From contig NC_134025.1 in the NCBI RefSeq assembly GCF_964204645.1, positions 22,722,001 to 22,786,000 of the forward strand: a DNA stretch of 64,000 nt. Reading direction: 5' to 3'. Made by a program: the position numbers and the translations under genes. Of this stretch, positions 36,228 through 47,234 are shown one piece after another; position 1 is the stretch's first letter, and every line of letters starts with the position of its first letter. The notes below the pieces were generated by a model that saw only the letters and a program-made list of their open reading frames with translations, made no database searches and was not told the DNA's origin. The DNA is from Tubulanus polymorphus. Taxonomy: Eukaryota; Nemertea; Palaeonemertea; Tubulaniformes; Tubulanidae.

Positions 36228-37766
36228 ATGCGTCTTGTAGACACGTTGACCATTGCCGCTCTTATGTTGGCTACGGTTGCTTCAGGAAAACGGATTTTGC
36301 TCATCCCCGCTATGTGGGCAAGTCATATTCTAGAAATATCTCAACTCGGACGCGAGCTCGTTCACAGAGGCCACGACGTCCACATGCTAATGAGCGAAAC
36401 CGTCAAAAAGATGCCGAACTCTCTTAAAAACTCGGGAGTGAAGTTTTTGAGATATTCCGTTGATTACAATGTGGATCCGTTCGATGATGAGTTAGCTGCC
36501 AACCGTTCATTGTTTTGCTGGGAAACGGCTGCGGATTTAGAAACAGAGTTTGAAGTACTGGACCATACTTTGGGAAAACGGGAGTGTCGATCGCTGTTAA
36601 ACAATATGAAAATGTTTAAACAGGTCGTTTCGATGAAATTCGATATTGCAATTGTCGATGGGTTAGGTACATCGTTATGTAGGTATATAATTCCCTACCA
36701 AGCAGGCATTCCTTATGGTTCCTTATCATCGGCATTGTGGCCTTACATGTCAACGATGGCGTCGCTGCCGTCTGTTTCTGTTGGAATTTATTCGTATTCT
36801 ACTAGAATGACATTTTTCGAGAGGTTTACAAACTTGATTTTTTATTTTCATCTATGGAGCTTAAGTGAGAAGTATTATAACTTAAAAGAGTTCATGGGCT
36901 CATACGTTCCCGATATGCCATACAACTCACTGACCGATCTGGCTAGGAAGTCTCAGTTTTGGATCATGGAAACTGAGCCTTTGATGGGTCATCCCCGCAT
37001 TGGTTTGCCTCATATTCATTATGTTGGAGGGCTAACAACTGATCCGGCTCAAAATTTATCTGGGGAAATACGTGAAATATGTGACAAGGCAGCCGAGGGA
37101 GTAATTCACGTGTCGTTTGGGACTCGTTTTACTTACTTGCCACATCATTACATACTCCGATTTATTGAGGGTTTGAATAACGTCAATAAGAAGTACACCA
37201 TCATTTTCAAATATCGTGCTTCCACTAAAGACATAACTGTCGCAGAAAATATTCATATTTTTAATTGGCTGCCTCAAAACGATATTCTAGGTCATCCTAA
37301 TACTCGATTGTTTGTGACGCATTGCGGTAATAATGGACGCTACGAGGCACTCTATCACGGAATACCTATGCTGGCATTTCCCTTTGATTCTGACCAACCT
37401 GTAAATGCTATAAGACTCGAGCGCAGAGGATTTGGACTAAGAATGGACATGAAAACATTCAAACCTGACGAACTCGCGAAAAATATCCATGAAATTATTG
37501 AGAATCCTCGATACAAAAACGCGATTCAGAAATCTTCCGACATCTTCCGAGCTTTACCGAATCCCAGAAAGAAAGCCGCTTCAGTCATTGAGCATGTGAT
37601 GAAACACGGAGCTGACCACTGGTATATGCCAGCATCGGAACTTTATTTGTACGAAATAATCATGCTTGATATTACATTAGCTATTGTGTTTCTAGTATTC
37701 TCTTTTTCTTTAGTTCTTAAATATTTTGCTTTTGCTTTATATAGAATATGTTATCAATCTAAATAG
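36228..37766 (+). CDS. UDP-glycosyltransferase 3 of the cluster (UGT)
   Basis: Single-exon frame of 512 residues from the ATG at 36228, the codon that aligns with the start of UGT2. Signal peptide, catalytic His in MWASH, UGT signature with FPFDSDQP and a C-terminal membrane segment (LAIVFLVFSFSLVLKYF) are all present. The tail is shorter, ending YRICYQSK, with Lys near the end as expected for ER retention. It differs from UGT1 and UGT2 in the middle (SSALWPYMSTMASLPSVSVG), where it is closer to the pseudogene. Confidence 0.95.
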   Translation: MRLVDTLTIAALMLATVASGKRILLIPAMWASHILEISQLGRELVHRGHDVHMLMSETVKKMPNSLKNSGVKFLRYSVDYNVDPFDDELAANRSLFCWETAADLETEFEVLDHTLGKRECRSLLNNMKMFKQVVSMKFDIAIVDGLGTSLCRYIIPYQAGIPYGSLSSALWPYMSTMASLPSVSVGIYSYSTRMTFFERFTNLIFYFHLWSLSEKYYNLKEFMGSYVPDMPYNSLTDLARKSQFWIMETEPLMGHPRIGLPHIHYVGGLTTDPAQNLSGEIREICDKAAEGVIHVSFGTRFTYLPHHYILRFIEGLNNVNKKYTIIFKYRASTKDITVAENIHIFNWLPQNDILGHPNTRLFVTHCGNNGRYEALYHGIPMLAFPFDSDQPVNAIRLERRGFGLRMDMKTFKPDELAKNIHEIIENPRYKNAIQKSSDIFRALPNPRKKAASVIEHVMKHGADHWYMPASELYLYEIIMLDITLAIVFLVFSFSLVLKYFAFALYRICYQSK

Positions 37767-38096
37767 GAAAAGATCATTTGAAATGTGCTGTTGCAATTAT
37801 AGTTAAAGTACATCTTATATTTCATTAATATTTAAATATCCGTATGTAATTATCCTTTGTCCTCTGCGGCAGTGTTAATCATTGTCTGTGTCGTTGTCAT
37901 GTCCCCACTCTTTTTTCTGCACTTTTTCAATACACATATAAATAGTTTGTGTCTAGAAATAAAGTCAGTCAGGTTACGGTTTTCCAAACTGGAACGTTCA
38001 GTCGTAAAATCGGGATTTTACGACATCGGCCATTCTTCGTGAATAGGAAACAAATCACGTTGTTGAAAAACAAAAGAAAAATTACAGAAAGAAAAC

Positions 38097-39660
38097 ATGC
38101 GTCTTATGGGTGCTGATCGCAGCCAACCTGTTGTCGGTGACAGTTGCGTCCAGTAAACGAGTGCTACTTCTTGTCTTCCTGCGATATGGCCAAGTCACAT
38201 TCTAGAAATGTCTCAACTCGGACGCGAGCTTGTTCATAGAGGTCACGATGTCCACATGCTAATGGGTGAAACGATCAAAAGGTTGCCGAACTCTCTTAAA
38301 GACTCGGGAATAAGGTTTTTGAGATACTCCGTGGATTACAACGAGGACCCGTTCAATGATGAGTTGCTTACTTATTTGACACCGAACTTTGCAGAACCTG
38401 AAGATAGTATCCGCGCAGAAATTGAAATAGATTATATCATGGGAGAGCGGGAAAATCGGTCACTTTAGAGAAATCAACAGGTATTCAAGCTGATAGTTTC
38501 GATGAATTTTCGATTATGCGATTTTAGACGTAGCTGGATCTTCGTTATGTAGGTACATAATTCGATATCAAGCTGGCATTCCTTACGGTTCCTTATCATC
38601 AGCATTCTGGCCGTATATGTCGACTTTGGCGTCGCTTCCATCCTTAAGTAATGGAATGTTTACATAAACATGATTGAAGATAAGATGGGACCTTCGGATG
38701 GGCTTTGGAACTTGATCTTATATCATAAATTCTGGAGCTTGAGCGAGAGTAATTTCAACTTAGAAGAGTTTACGGGTTCATACGTATCCGATAAACCGTA
38801 TCATTCACCAACTGATCTGGCTAGACAATCTCAATTTTGGATTATTGAAACTGAAGAGTTGATGGATTGTCCTCGCATTATTTTGCCCCATATCTATTAT
38901 GTTGGAGGTTTAACTGAAGTGTCGGCTGAACCCTTGTCGGGTAAACTACAAGAAATATGTGATATGGCGACTGGCGGAATAGTTCTTGTGTCCTTAGGAA
39001 CTTGTATTTCTAATTTACCAGAAGAACGTCTAGTTCGATTTATTGAGGGCTTTAACAGAGTCAATAAGAAATACACTATCATTTTTAGATACGGTAGTTC
39101 CACTAAAGACATAACTATCCCAGGAAATATACATATTGTTAATTGGATGCCTCAGCACGATATTCTAGGGCATCCTAAAATTCGATTGTTTGTGACGCAT
39201 TGCGGTAATAATGGACGATACGAGGCACTCTATCACGGAATACCTATGCTGGCATTCTCCTTTGATTCTGACCAACCTGTAAATGCTATAAGACTCGAAC
39301 GCAGGGGATTTGCACTAAGAATGGACAAGAAAACATTTAAACCTGAAGAACTCACAAAAAAACATCCATGAAATAATTGAGAATCCTCGATCCAAAAACG
39401 CCATTCAGAAATCTTCCAACATCTTCCGAGATTTACCGAAACCCAGAGAGAAAGCTGCTTCGGTCGTTGAACATGTGATGAAACACGGAGCTGACCACTG
39501 GTATATGCCAGCTTCTGAACTTTATTTGTACGAAATAATCATGCTTGATACTACATTAGTTATTGTGTTTCTAGTATTCTGTTTTTCTTTAGTTCTTAAG
39601 TATTTGGCTTGTGCTTTATGTAAGATATATTATCAATCTAAAAAGATAAAGTTTAACTAA
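38097..39660 (+). pseudogene. UGT pseudogene between UGT3 and UGT5
   Basis: Full-length similarity to the neighbouring UGTs but with several breaks: a frame shift in the signal peptide, another before the catalytic His block (the PSHILEMSQLGRELVHRGH run resumes at about 38190), an in-frame TAG at 38466-38468, a shift near 38506, a stop and shift near 38665, and a shift in an A-run near 39358. The signature FVTHCGNNGRYEALYHG is intact at about 39190, and the C-terminal membrane segment is still readable. Part of the middle (LSGKLQEICDMATGGIVLVS) is closest to UGT5. The breaks are spread over the gene and mostly single, so inactivation is probably recent. Confidence 0.92.
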
Positions 39661-40225
39661 ATTTGTTGTTGTTATCGCGCTTGATATTACATTAGTTGTC
39701 AAGTTGTATTCTAGCTATAAAATGCTACATCAATATACGCTGTATTAGATGTATATACGTGTACATGTAATTCAATGAAGTGTGATAGAGAAAAAATTAA
39801 TTAGTTCATGCTATTCATTAATTATGCTTTTTTACATCATTTATTGGCGCTCTGATCATGGTGCAGCCGCACAATATTTCGTTGCAACAAAAACCATGAT
39901 TTTTTTGTTATTCTGTTATCTACGGAGCTTTCGAATTAGACACATCTTTTTCTATAATTTTGATTCGTAATGTGGTTCATTTCCGAAACTGGAAGTACAT
40001 ATCAGCTCCTCAGACATTATGCCCGCTAAACTTAAGCCCCAAGGTCATATATCCCTTCGAAACGTACTGTTGACATTTCTCTTGTCTATTAAGAATACTT
40101 TCACGAAGCTATTGACCTTTTTAATACGTATGATAAAGCATATCTTGATGGAACTGGTTATTCCTTTCAAACCGAACGTCTGCGAATGTCTTACACATGA
40201 ATAGATTGTTGTCATCATGCTAAAC
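39661..40225. other. Pseudogene-UGT5 spacer
   Basis: About 560 bases without recognisable features. Unlike UGT1-3, no strong TTTCAG acceptor lies directly before the UGT5 start, so UGT5 may have a different leader or promoter. Confidence 0.4.
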
Positions 40226-41785
40226 ATGCGTCTAAGTTTACTGAATACAGTAGCTATTGCCACTGTAATATTGGTTACAATTACGTCAGGAAAGCGGGTA
40301 CTTTTACTCCCTAGTATGTGGGCAAGTCATATCCTAGAAATGTCTCAACTCGGACGCGAGCTTGTTCACAGAGGTCACGAAGTTCACATGCTGATGAGTG
40401 AAACGGTCAAAAAGATGCCAAACTCGGTCAAAGACTCGGGGATGCAGTTTTTGCGATATCCTGTAGATTACGATGCGGACCCGTTCTATGACGAATTATT
40501 GATCAATCTGACGTTGAAGACCTGGGAATTTGGAAATACTATCAATACAGACACGGAAGTAGATCGCATCATGGGGCAACGAGAATGTCGACCACTTTTG
40601 AAAAGTCAGGAAATATTTCAGCAGATAGTTTCGATGAAGTTTGATTACGCTGTTGTTGATGCCGATTGTGCGTCGTTATGTAGGTACATAATTCCCTACC
40701 AGGCTGACATTCCTTACGGCTCTTTTACTGCTTACATTTTTCCTTACATGTCCACATTGGCAATTCTCCCCTCTGTTACTGTGGGCCATTATTCAACATC
40801 AACGGATAAGATGGGGTTTTTTGATAGGTTCGCAAACCTGATTTTGCATTACAAGTTTTGGAGCTTGAGCGAAAGTGCGTACAACTTGAAAGAGTTCATG
40901 GGATCATTCGTTCCCGAAAAGCCATACCACTCACTGACGGATCTGGCTAGGAAGTCTCAGTTTTGGATTATCGAAACTGAGCCTATATTGGATCATCCTC
41001 GTATCAGTCTACCACATATTCATTATGTCGGAGGTTTAACTGCAGTGCCGGCTGAACCTTTGTCGGGTAAACTACAAGAAATATGTGACATGGCAACTGG
41101 CGGAATAGTTCTTGTATCTTTCGGAACTCGCGTTTCTAATTTACCACAAGAACATCTTTTCCGATTTATTGAGGGCTTAAACAGAGTCAATAAGAAGTAC
41201 ACCGTCATTTTCAAATACGGTGGTTCCACTAAAGGAATGAAAATCTCCGAAAATATGCATATCGTTAATTGGATGCCTCAAAACGATATTCTAGGGCATC
41301 CTAATACTCGATTGTTTGTGACGCATTGCGGAAATAATGGACGATACGAGGCACTCTATCACGGAATACCGATGTTGTTTTGTCCGTTCGCCTCCGATCA
41401 AACGATGCACGCTCTAGAATTAGGGCTGAAAGGATTTGGACTAAGAATGGACATGAAAACGTTAAAATCTGATGAACTCGCGAAAGATATCCATGAATTA
41501 ATTGAGAATCCTCGATACAAAAACGCGATTCAGAAATCATCCGACATCTTCCGAGATTTACCGAGTCCAAGAGAGAAAGCTGCTTCAGTCGTTGAGCATG
41601 TGATGAAACACGGAGCTGACCACTGGTATATGCCAGCATCAGAACTTTATTTGTACGAAATAATCATGCTTGATATCGTATTAGCTATAGTGTTTCTAGT
41701 ATTCTGTTTTTCTTTAGTTCTAATATGTTTTGCTTTTGTTTTATATAAGATATGTTATCAATCTAAAAAGGAAAAGATTATCTAA
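40226..41785 (+). CDS. UDP-glycosyltransferase 5 of the cluster (UGT)
   Basis: Single-exon frame of 519 residues from the ATG at 40226, which aligns with the other copies; an in-frame ATG at 40217 would add three residues. Catalytic His in MWASHILEMSQLGRELVHRGH and the signature FVTHCGNNGRYEALYHG are kept. The sugar-binding end is unusual: FCPFASDQTMHALELG where the other copies have a FPFD.DQPVNA motif, so the DQ pair stays but the residues around it change. The tail ends QSKKEKII, a lysine-rich ER-retention-like end. The most divergent of the intact copies. Confidence 0.95.
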   Translation: MRLSLLNTVAIATVILVTITSGKRVLLLPSMWASHILEMSQLGRELVHRGHEVHMLMSETVKKMPNSVKDSGMQFLRYPVDYDADPFYDELLINLTLKTWEFGNTINTDTEVDRIMGQRECRPLLKSQEIFQQIVSMKFDYAVVDADCASLCRYIIPYQADIPYGSFTAYIFPYMSTLAILPSVTVGHYSTSTDKMGFFDRFANLILHYKFWSLSESAYNLKEFMGSFVPEKPYHSLTDLARKSQFWIIETEPILDHPRISLPHIHYVGGLTAVPAEPLSGKLQEICDMATGGIVLVSFGTRVSNLPQEHLFRFIEGLNRVNKKYTVIFKYGGSTKGMKISENMHIVNWMPQNDILGHPNTRLFVTHCGNNGRYEALYHGIPMLFCPFASDQTMHALELGLKGFGLRMDMKTLKSDELAKDIHELIENPRYKNAIQKSSDIFRDLPSPREKAASVVEHVMKHGADHWYMPASELYLYEIIMLDIVLAIVFLVFCFSLVLICFAFVLYKICYQSKKEKII

Positions 41786-42354
41786 AATGTGTTGTTGTTT
41801 TTTTTTTCTAGTGCATATCTCTATCTTAATATCGTAATCAACAGCAACTATAGTTATTTATTCAATTTGAAGTATAATGTTTTTTCAATCATGGCGTGTC
41901 AGGTTTTTTTATATAAGAGCATTAGACGCCCCTGTAAATAGCTTATTCTGTAACTACGTTATCTACTACATGCATCAGGCACCGTAATGAGACGGTTTCC
42001 ACAGACAAGCGACTGTCTGAAAAACCCACAATAAGATGAAAAAGCTAGGAGAGATGTGATCAGGTTTTGAAAATGGCTCATAAATTTCGTGTCGAAACGT
42101 CAGATTCTCTCTAAGTGTTTAACAAAAAAAAATTTATTGTGGGTTTTTCACTTTACTATAGTAAGTGACTATTTCACTGATTTGTTTACGCACGAATAAA
42201 ATTGATTTGTGCAAGTTTACTGTATGTGTTTTCGCAATAAAAACAAATAAATTATGTTACGTATAGGCCAATACTGAATCTATTTACACATCGTTTATTA
42301 CATAATTTGATGGAATTCCACGTGTTTATGTACACAATCTAATACAGATCGTTA
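41786..42354. other. Spacer between UGT5 and TPH 3' end
   Basis: The convergent UGT5 and TPH genes are separated by about 570 bases that hold a small inverted-repeat element (42017-42151). No clear poly(A) signal could be assigned to either gene. Confidence 0.4.
42017..42151. mobile_element. Small MITE with TGAAAAACCCACAATAA ends
   Basis: TGAAAAACCCACAATAA on the left is mirrored by TTATTGTGGGTTTTTCA on the right, about 135 bp apart. The termini resemble the CCCACAATAATGAAGAAAA end of the element at 62765, so they may be related. Confidence 0.6.
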
Positions 42355-45300
42355 TTAGATACGCAGTTTCTGCACAGCCTTCGATAATACGTCCATTTTA
42401 TTTTTCACGAAAGTGATTTCCTTTTCGGCCACGGTTTTAGCGTCGACGATATCTACCGATTGGGTGTACGGGTTATACACTATTTCCATCGGTTTCTTAA
42501 TTGTCCGAATATACTCCCTATAAAATGAAGAAAAATCTATGTTAGATAACAGCATTAGATCTACGAAAGCGTCTCGAGGACATAGTTAGTGTAATTTTTT
42601 TTGTCTATTGAAAAATCACATGATTAAATATAAATCCGATTTTCTGTTTGAAACTTATGTTTTCTCAACCGATTTTCAACTCTGACTTTGAAAAAATTTT
42701 ATGTTTTTTCTCAACTGGTCGCTTTTAATTCCGTTGTTTCATACCCGAATTTTGTTCAATTACATGATTATTCAACAGGAGAAAATAGAAAGAATAATTG
42801 ATAGTTATGTCACCATAATTATGCTTCCGTATGAATCGCATATCGATTTCTGGAGTTATATGTAGATATATTGATTTTGATGAATGTAATTTACCTAAGC
42901 TTAAGTTTGACGTCCTCCAGTGCATCTGTATAATAGTATTGGTTTTGATAAGCCGTTATCACGCACTCTGCTTTCGCCGTTTCTATTGGGTCGAATGGCT
43001 TTATTACGGCTGCCGGTGACAGAGCGTGCTGCAGAAAATCACAGGAAAGTATCTTATTCAGTGTTGGATAGAAATTTTTCTTCAGTTCAAAGGCGCGAAC
43101 ATTGCGGCAGTCCCAAGGACAATAATCATCTTAGCACTTCTACGTATGTTAGCCAATTCGGGCCACATAGAAAATGTGACATTCAAGCTCCACCATTGTT
43201 TTGTTGAATTTTGTTTTAACGCCACGTTAAAACCAACTTTTCGTTTTTGCGTGGTCTTTTTCGTTCGAACCACACTCAAGAAAAGTCGGTTTTAAAGCGC
43301 GATTAACAAGGGAAAATACCACGTTAAAACCATAAGTTGTTCTAACGTAGCATTAACGAAAAAGAACACGTTATAATGAAAATTTCAAAATGTAAAATGA
43401 TCGAGGGTCAAAGGTGTAAAATGTAAAAAGAAAATTTGTTGAGGTCATATTTCTTTTTTATATGGCCCGAATCAGCCACCACTTACCTGTAATTCCGCTG
43501 CCGATGACAGTAGACCAGCTCCGTAAACGCGTACTTGACCGCTGACGCTATCTTTCGACAAGCCAAATTCGACCGTGAAAAAATACAACTTCATAATAAA
43601 GAAAAAGTTTAGATTATTTGAATTTTTGGGAAATGCATGCCAGAGATAATCTCGTTAAAAGACTAACCGTGGCAAGATTTTTTACGTCCTCGTCCGAAGC
43701 ACCAATCGACGCTAATCCAATTTCATGCGAGAACTCTGCGAATGTAGGGTCGGCTAGTAAGGCGATATGACCCAATAATTCGTGACAGCAATCTCTGGAA
43801 TATGAAATATTTTCCGTTCTAAACACCTTTCAATTAACACATGTTAATCTTGACAATCTAGAGAAAAGAATCATTCGAAAATTATTGGAACCAAAATTTT
43901 CAAATCCACAGTCACAATACTCGGCGACGTCAAGATTTACAAACACTTTCTTTCAATAGTCTAAGAAGAAAATTTTCAGTAAAAGTATCCGGCCCTTTAC
44001 TTTGGAATAACATCAGTGAAAATCTAAAAAACATGGAAAATTCTAAACTGTTCCTAAGAAATTATAGAAAGCAACTTTGTGCTTGATTTTATCATACAGT
44101 TATTCGAACTAAAATTATTGTTTTTGGAATATTTCAGAAAATAACTGGCTTATTAAATGATTATATCTTAATCAAGCTGTTATCATAGTTTACTTTGATT
44201 GCATTTTGTGTGTTAAGGGTTGACTGTGAGCATATTATTTTCTTTATTGCATTTCTCTTTTTTTCTTTTCTCTTTTGAGGGACCTGTTTTATACAAACTA
44301 TTCCTTAGTTTCTACAGGCCCCTCCAGGTCTAATTTACTGTATTTTGTATTATGCTTTGTACACTATGCTGTAAATTATATTTGAAAAATAAAGTGTTCA
44401 AATCAATCAAATCAAAATCTAATTCAAGATACTGATTTGTGGTCTTATCGATGATGTCATGCGATATTGATTGAAGTACATACCACAAAATTGACGTAAT
44501 TGAAAACAGCTTTGATGGATATTCATACATTATATATTACAGAGAAATATAAATAATTCTATATGATATATCTAAATGTATCTGGATGATCTATCGCCGA
44601 GGCAACAGGACAATGATGCTAGTTGTCCATTAGCAGCAGTAGATGTTATTAATTGATTGATGTAGTTTTGATGGTTTCACCAGGGAGGTGGAAGTCCCGG
44701 TGTCATTGATACCGATGCTTAGAAAAGTTTGTAATATCACTTACGGTTCAGGTGTATACAGCGGATCTTCATGGTGCCTGATGTATTGAGTACAGTGGAA
44801 TACCCGGAAAGCCAGTCCGGAAAGAAAGTCCCGCGGGGACAGGTACCCAGCCACCGGCCGCACGCTGAAGCCCGAACGAACTACATCGGAAAACAGTATA
44901 TGATAACAGATTTGATTTCATTGAAATTCATAAATGATGAATTCTCTTACAAATGAGATAAACATTTGAAATTCATTGATCGAGTTTGAATTGGTATATG
45001 CTTGTAGAACATATTATGTTGAGCATTCTATGAATTATCATTGATTCAAACAGAATTTTCATCAATTACCCTTTAGAAATTTACTGACGTCTTCGAGTTG
45101 TGGAATATTGCCAATTCTGTAACCGCAATATTCTTCCAGAAGTCCGAAATTGTTTAGATGTTCCTGGCACGCGTGTGTCGGGTACAACTTCTTCAACGTG
45201 CCATAAACTACGTTCCAAGTTTCGACTTCCTGCTGTGTATATTCGATTCTTGGTATGGGCGTGCCGCTGTAGGAAATCAGAAAAAGAACCGTTCAAGTTT

Positions 45301-47234
45301 GTCTTGGCGTCTGATGGCTCTGAGTTTGAATTTTTACCATGACCACGAGACCATATGTGATCCAACTGAAGTTTTTCGCATTTTCAATAGGTCTGCAAAC
45401 ATGATCATAAAACTTACTATTTATAGTTCAGAGCAATTTCGGCAAATAATTGTCGTCTTTTGCGGTAGACAGGGTCTTTGAATCCCTGAAATTGAACAAA
45501 TAACATATTTCGCCTACTTCTAAAAACAACAATTACAATTTCCCTTATCTTGCGTATATCAATTTTGTTAGTATTTCGTATTTTGATTTTGTTAAGAATG
45601 CATCAGATTTTCTCGGTGATTATCAATTATAAGTACCGGATGGTCGGCGTCTAGATCGGCCCCATACATCATCACACGTTTTGACGTTTCATCCAGTTGC
45701 CAGATTGACGTCACGAAATCATAGTTCTTTCCTTCTTGTTCACCGGTGGTTGTGAGATCTTATTTCAATGAAAATAAGAAAAACAAATGTAAATTTGTGT
45801 ATGGTACAAAAGCTGGAGGTGCGATATCCCACAATGAACTTAATGGTTCCTAACTGTTACTGTATCTGCGTCATCTTACCACTGGCTTCGCCGACGACTT
45901 TAGTATTGCCCAGGATAGATTCGACTTCTTTCGCACTGGCTTGCGAAGTATCCAATTCGAGGTAAACTTCCATGCCCGAGTTGTCCCGGCTTTTTCTGGA
46001 TTCCACATGTAAGATATCCACTCCGCATTTCTGATAAAAAAAAATCAATAATAAACGGATATGAATTTTTACAAAGTTTCGATTCAATAACACTCCGCTA
46101 CATTTGCATTGCTGTTTTTAGGTTGGTATGAAATTATTTGACAACTTAATTGAAAGGAAACACTTCATTGATCCATAAAAACCGGTAGAAATCCACGTAT
46201 GGCGTGCTAGTCAAAACAAATCCATAAAATTCACAGGTAAAATGTAATAAAGTTGTACGATATTTCAGATGAGGGTGAGATCCTCCGTAATTACGCTGAA
46301 ATCCTGCCTAAATTGTTCGTTGCCCGTGGTTCTGGTGGAAAAGCAGCAATCTGTTACTATAGAAGATCGTGATTGTGTTTGGCATAGCGTACAAAAAGCA
46401 ATGAATTGCTAATCAGGATATCAGTGATTGGATATCGCCGACACTGCGCGTAATGGACGACGCGCATAATTTCATGAGATTTAACGCGATGTGGATAATT
46501 TCCGATCACCGAAGCTTACTCTTTTCAGCACTATATTTTCCCACGATAAACAAAATATTTCATTTGCCTAAATACGTATCTGAATTGTTACTTTTTTTTA
46601 TTATTTCGTATCAAATTATAACGTTTTGCATGGAGTTTTAGAAAGTACGAACAGTTTGAAATACACATTTCAACAATTTCAATAGAACTTGTCCTTATCA
46701 CACTATTCGAGTCGGCATTTCTGAATAGTACACTTCTATATATCAAAACAGAGATTTAAGCGAATAATGTGGTTTTCACTTGGATACGCGAAAGCCTTAC
46801 CTCAATAGCAGTTATTTTTTGCGCCAAATCACCGCGTTTCTTGACAGAAAACAAACAAGAGATAACGGGGTTATTGTCGTCCGCCTAAAAATCGACGAAA
46901 ATTCTATTGATCAAAATATATATTATATTCATTTTGAAGCCATAGGTTGAGTGACCGAAGCAGGAACTGTGTTTTAGCACGGACGGCGGACGTGTTATCT
47001 AGAGTATGCGTCCATGGTTTTATGAAATAAGGAAACATCCCACTAAAACACACGTTATGAAAATCATCGATAATTTCATATCCACATATAGCAAAAGCTG
47101 TTGTTGAATTTTGGACAAAACCAATTATCAATCAAGGAACAGTTACTTTAATATGCAAACCGACTTAAAATACCCAGCGATTGTTAAATTCTACTTGCCG
47201 TTGAGTTAACTGAAGTTGTTCCTTTTTTATCCAT
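42355..47234 (-). CDS. TPH: Tryptophan hydroxylase-type aromatic amino acid hydroxylase
   Basis: Eleven exons: 47234-47199, 46884-46801, 46030-45880, 45734-45637, 45485-45418, 45266-45070, 44880-44745, 43794-43668, 43588-43487, 43028-42895 and 42517-42355, total 1296 nt (431 residues). It hydroxylates tryptophan, the first step of serotonin synthesis, using iron, O2 and tetrahydrobiopterin. The ACT-like regulatory part has [12 protein letters not shown]. The catalytic core has [54 protein letters not shown] and the iron ligands in [10 protein letters not shown] plus the Glu of [18 protein letters not shown] favours TPH over PAH and TH, which have YWFTVEFGL. The C-terminus (NPYTQSVDI, then [11 protein letters not shown]) is the tetramer helix. 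Exon 1 is short ([12 protein letters not shown]) and needs a GC donor (ACG/GCAAGT), so it is the least certain part. Confidence 0.9.
43149..43481. mobile_element. Palindrome-array MITE family, degenerate copy D in a TPH intron
   Basis: The right end TATGGCCCGAATCAGCCACC at 43461-43480 matches family ends. The left end (TTAGCCAATTCGGGCCACAT at 43149) is a degenerate complement. The core differs from copies A and B, with inverted pairs such as ACGTTAAAACCA. It fills most of the 458-base TPH intron and its end lies six bases from the splice donor. Confidence 0.6.
43880..44416 (+). mobile_element. 3' remnant of a non-LTR retrotransposon (LINE)
   Basis: A frame reading [13 protein letters not shown], then [15 protein letters not shown] and [11 protein letters not shown], stops at 44084-44086. 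This is the typical C-terminal end of CR1/L2/Jockey-like reverse transcriptase proteins. A 330-base 3' tail follows, with AATAAAG near 44387 and a short AAATC/AATC repeat end. It lies antisense in the 950-base TPH intron. The rest of the element is missing, as in usual 5' truncation. Confidence 0.75.

Noticed and set aside
38097-39660. UGT4 as an active gene with introns
   Set aside because: The breaks have no splice signals around them, and the sister genes are single-exon.
42355-47234. Phenylalanine or tyrosine hydroxylase as the identity of the AAAH gene
   Set aside because: Both are possible from [12 protein letters not shown] alone, but [10 protein letters not shown] and NPYTQS favour the TPH branch. 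A tree would be needed to be certain.
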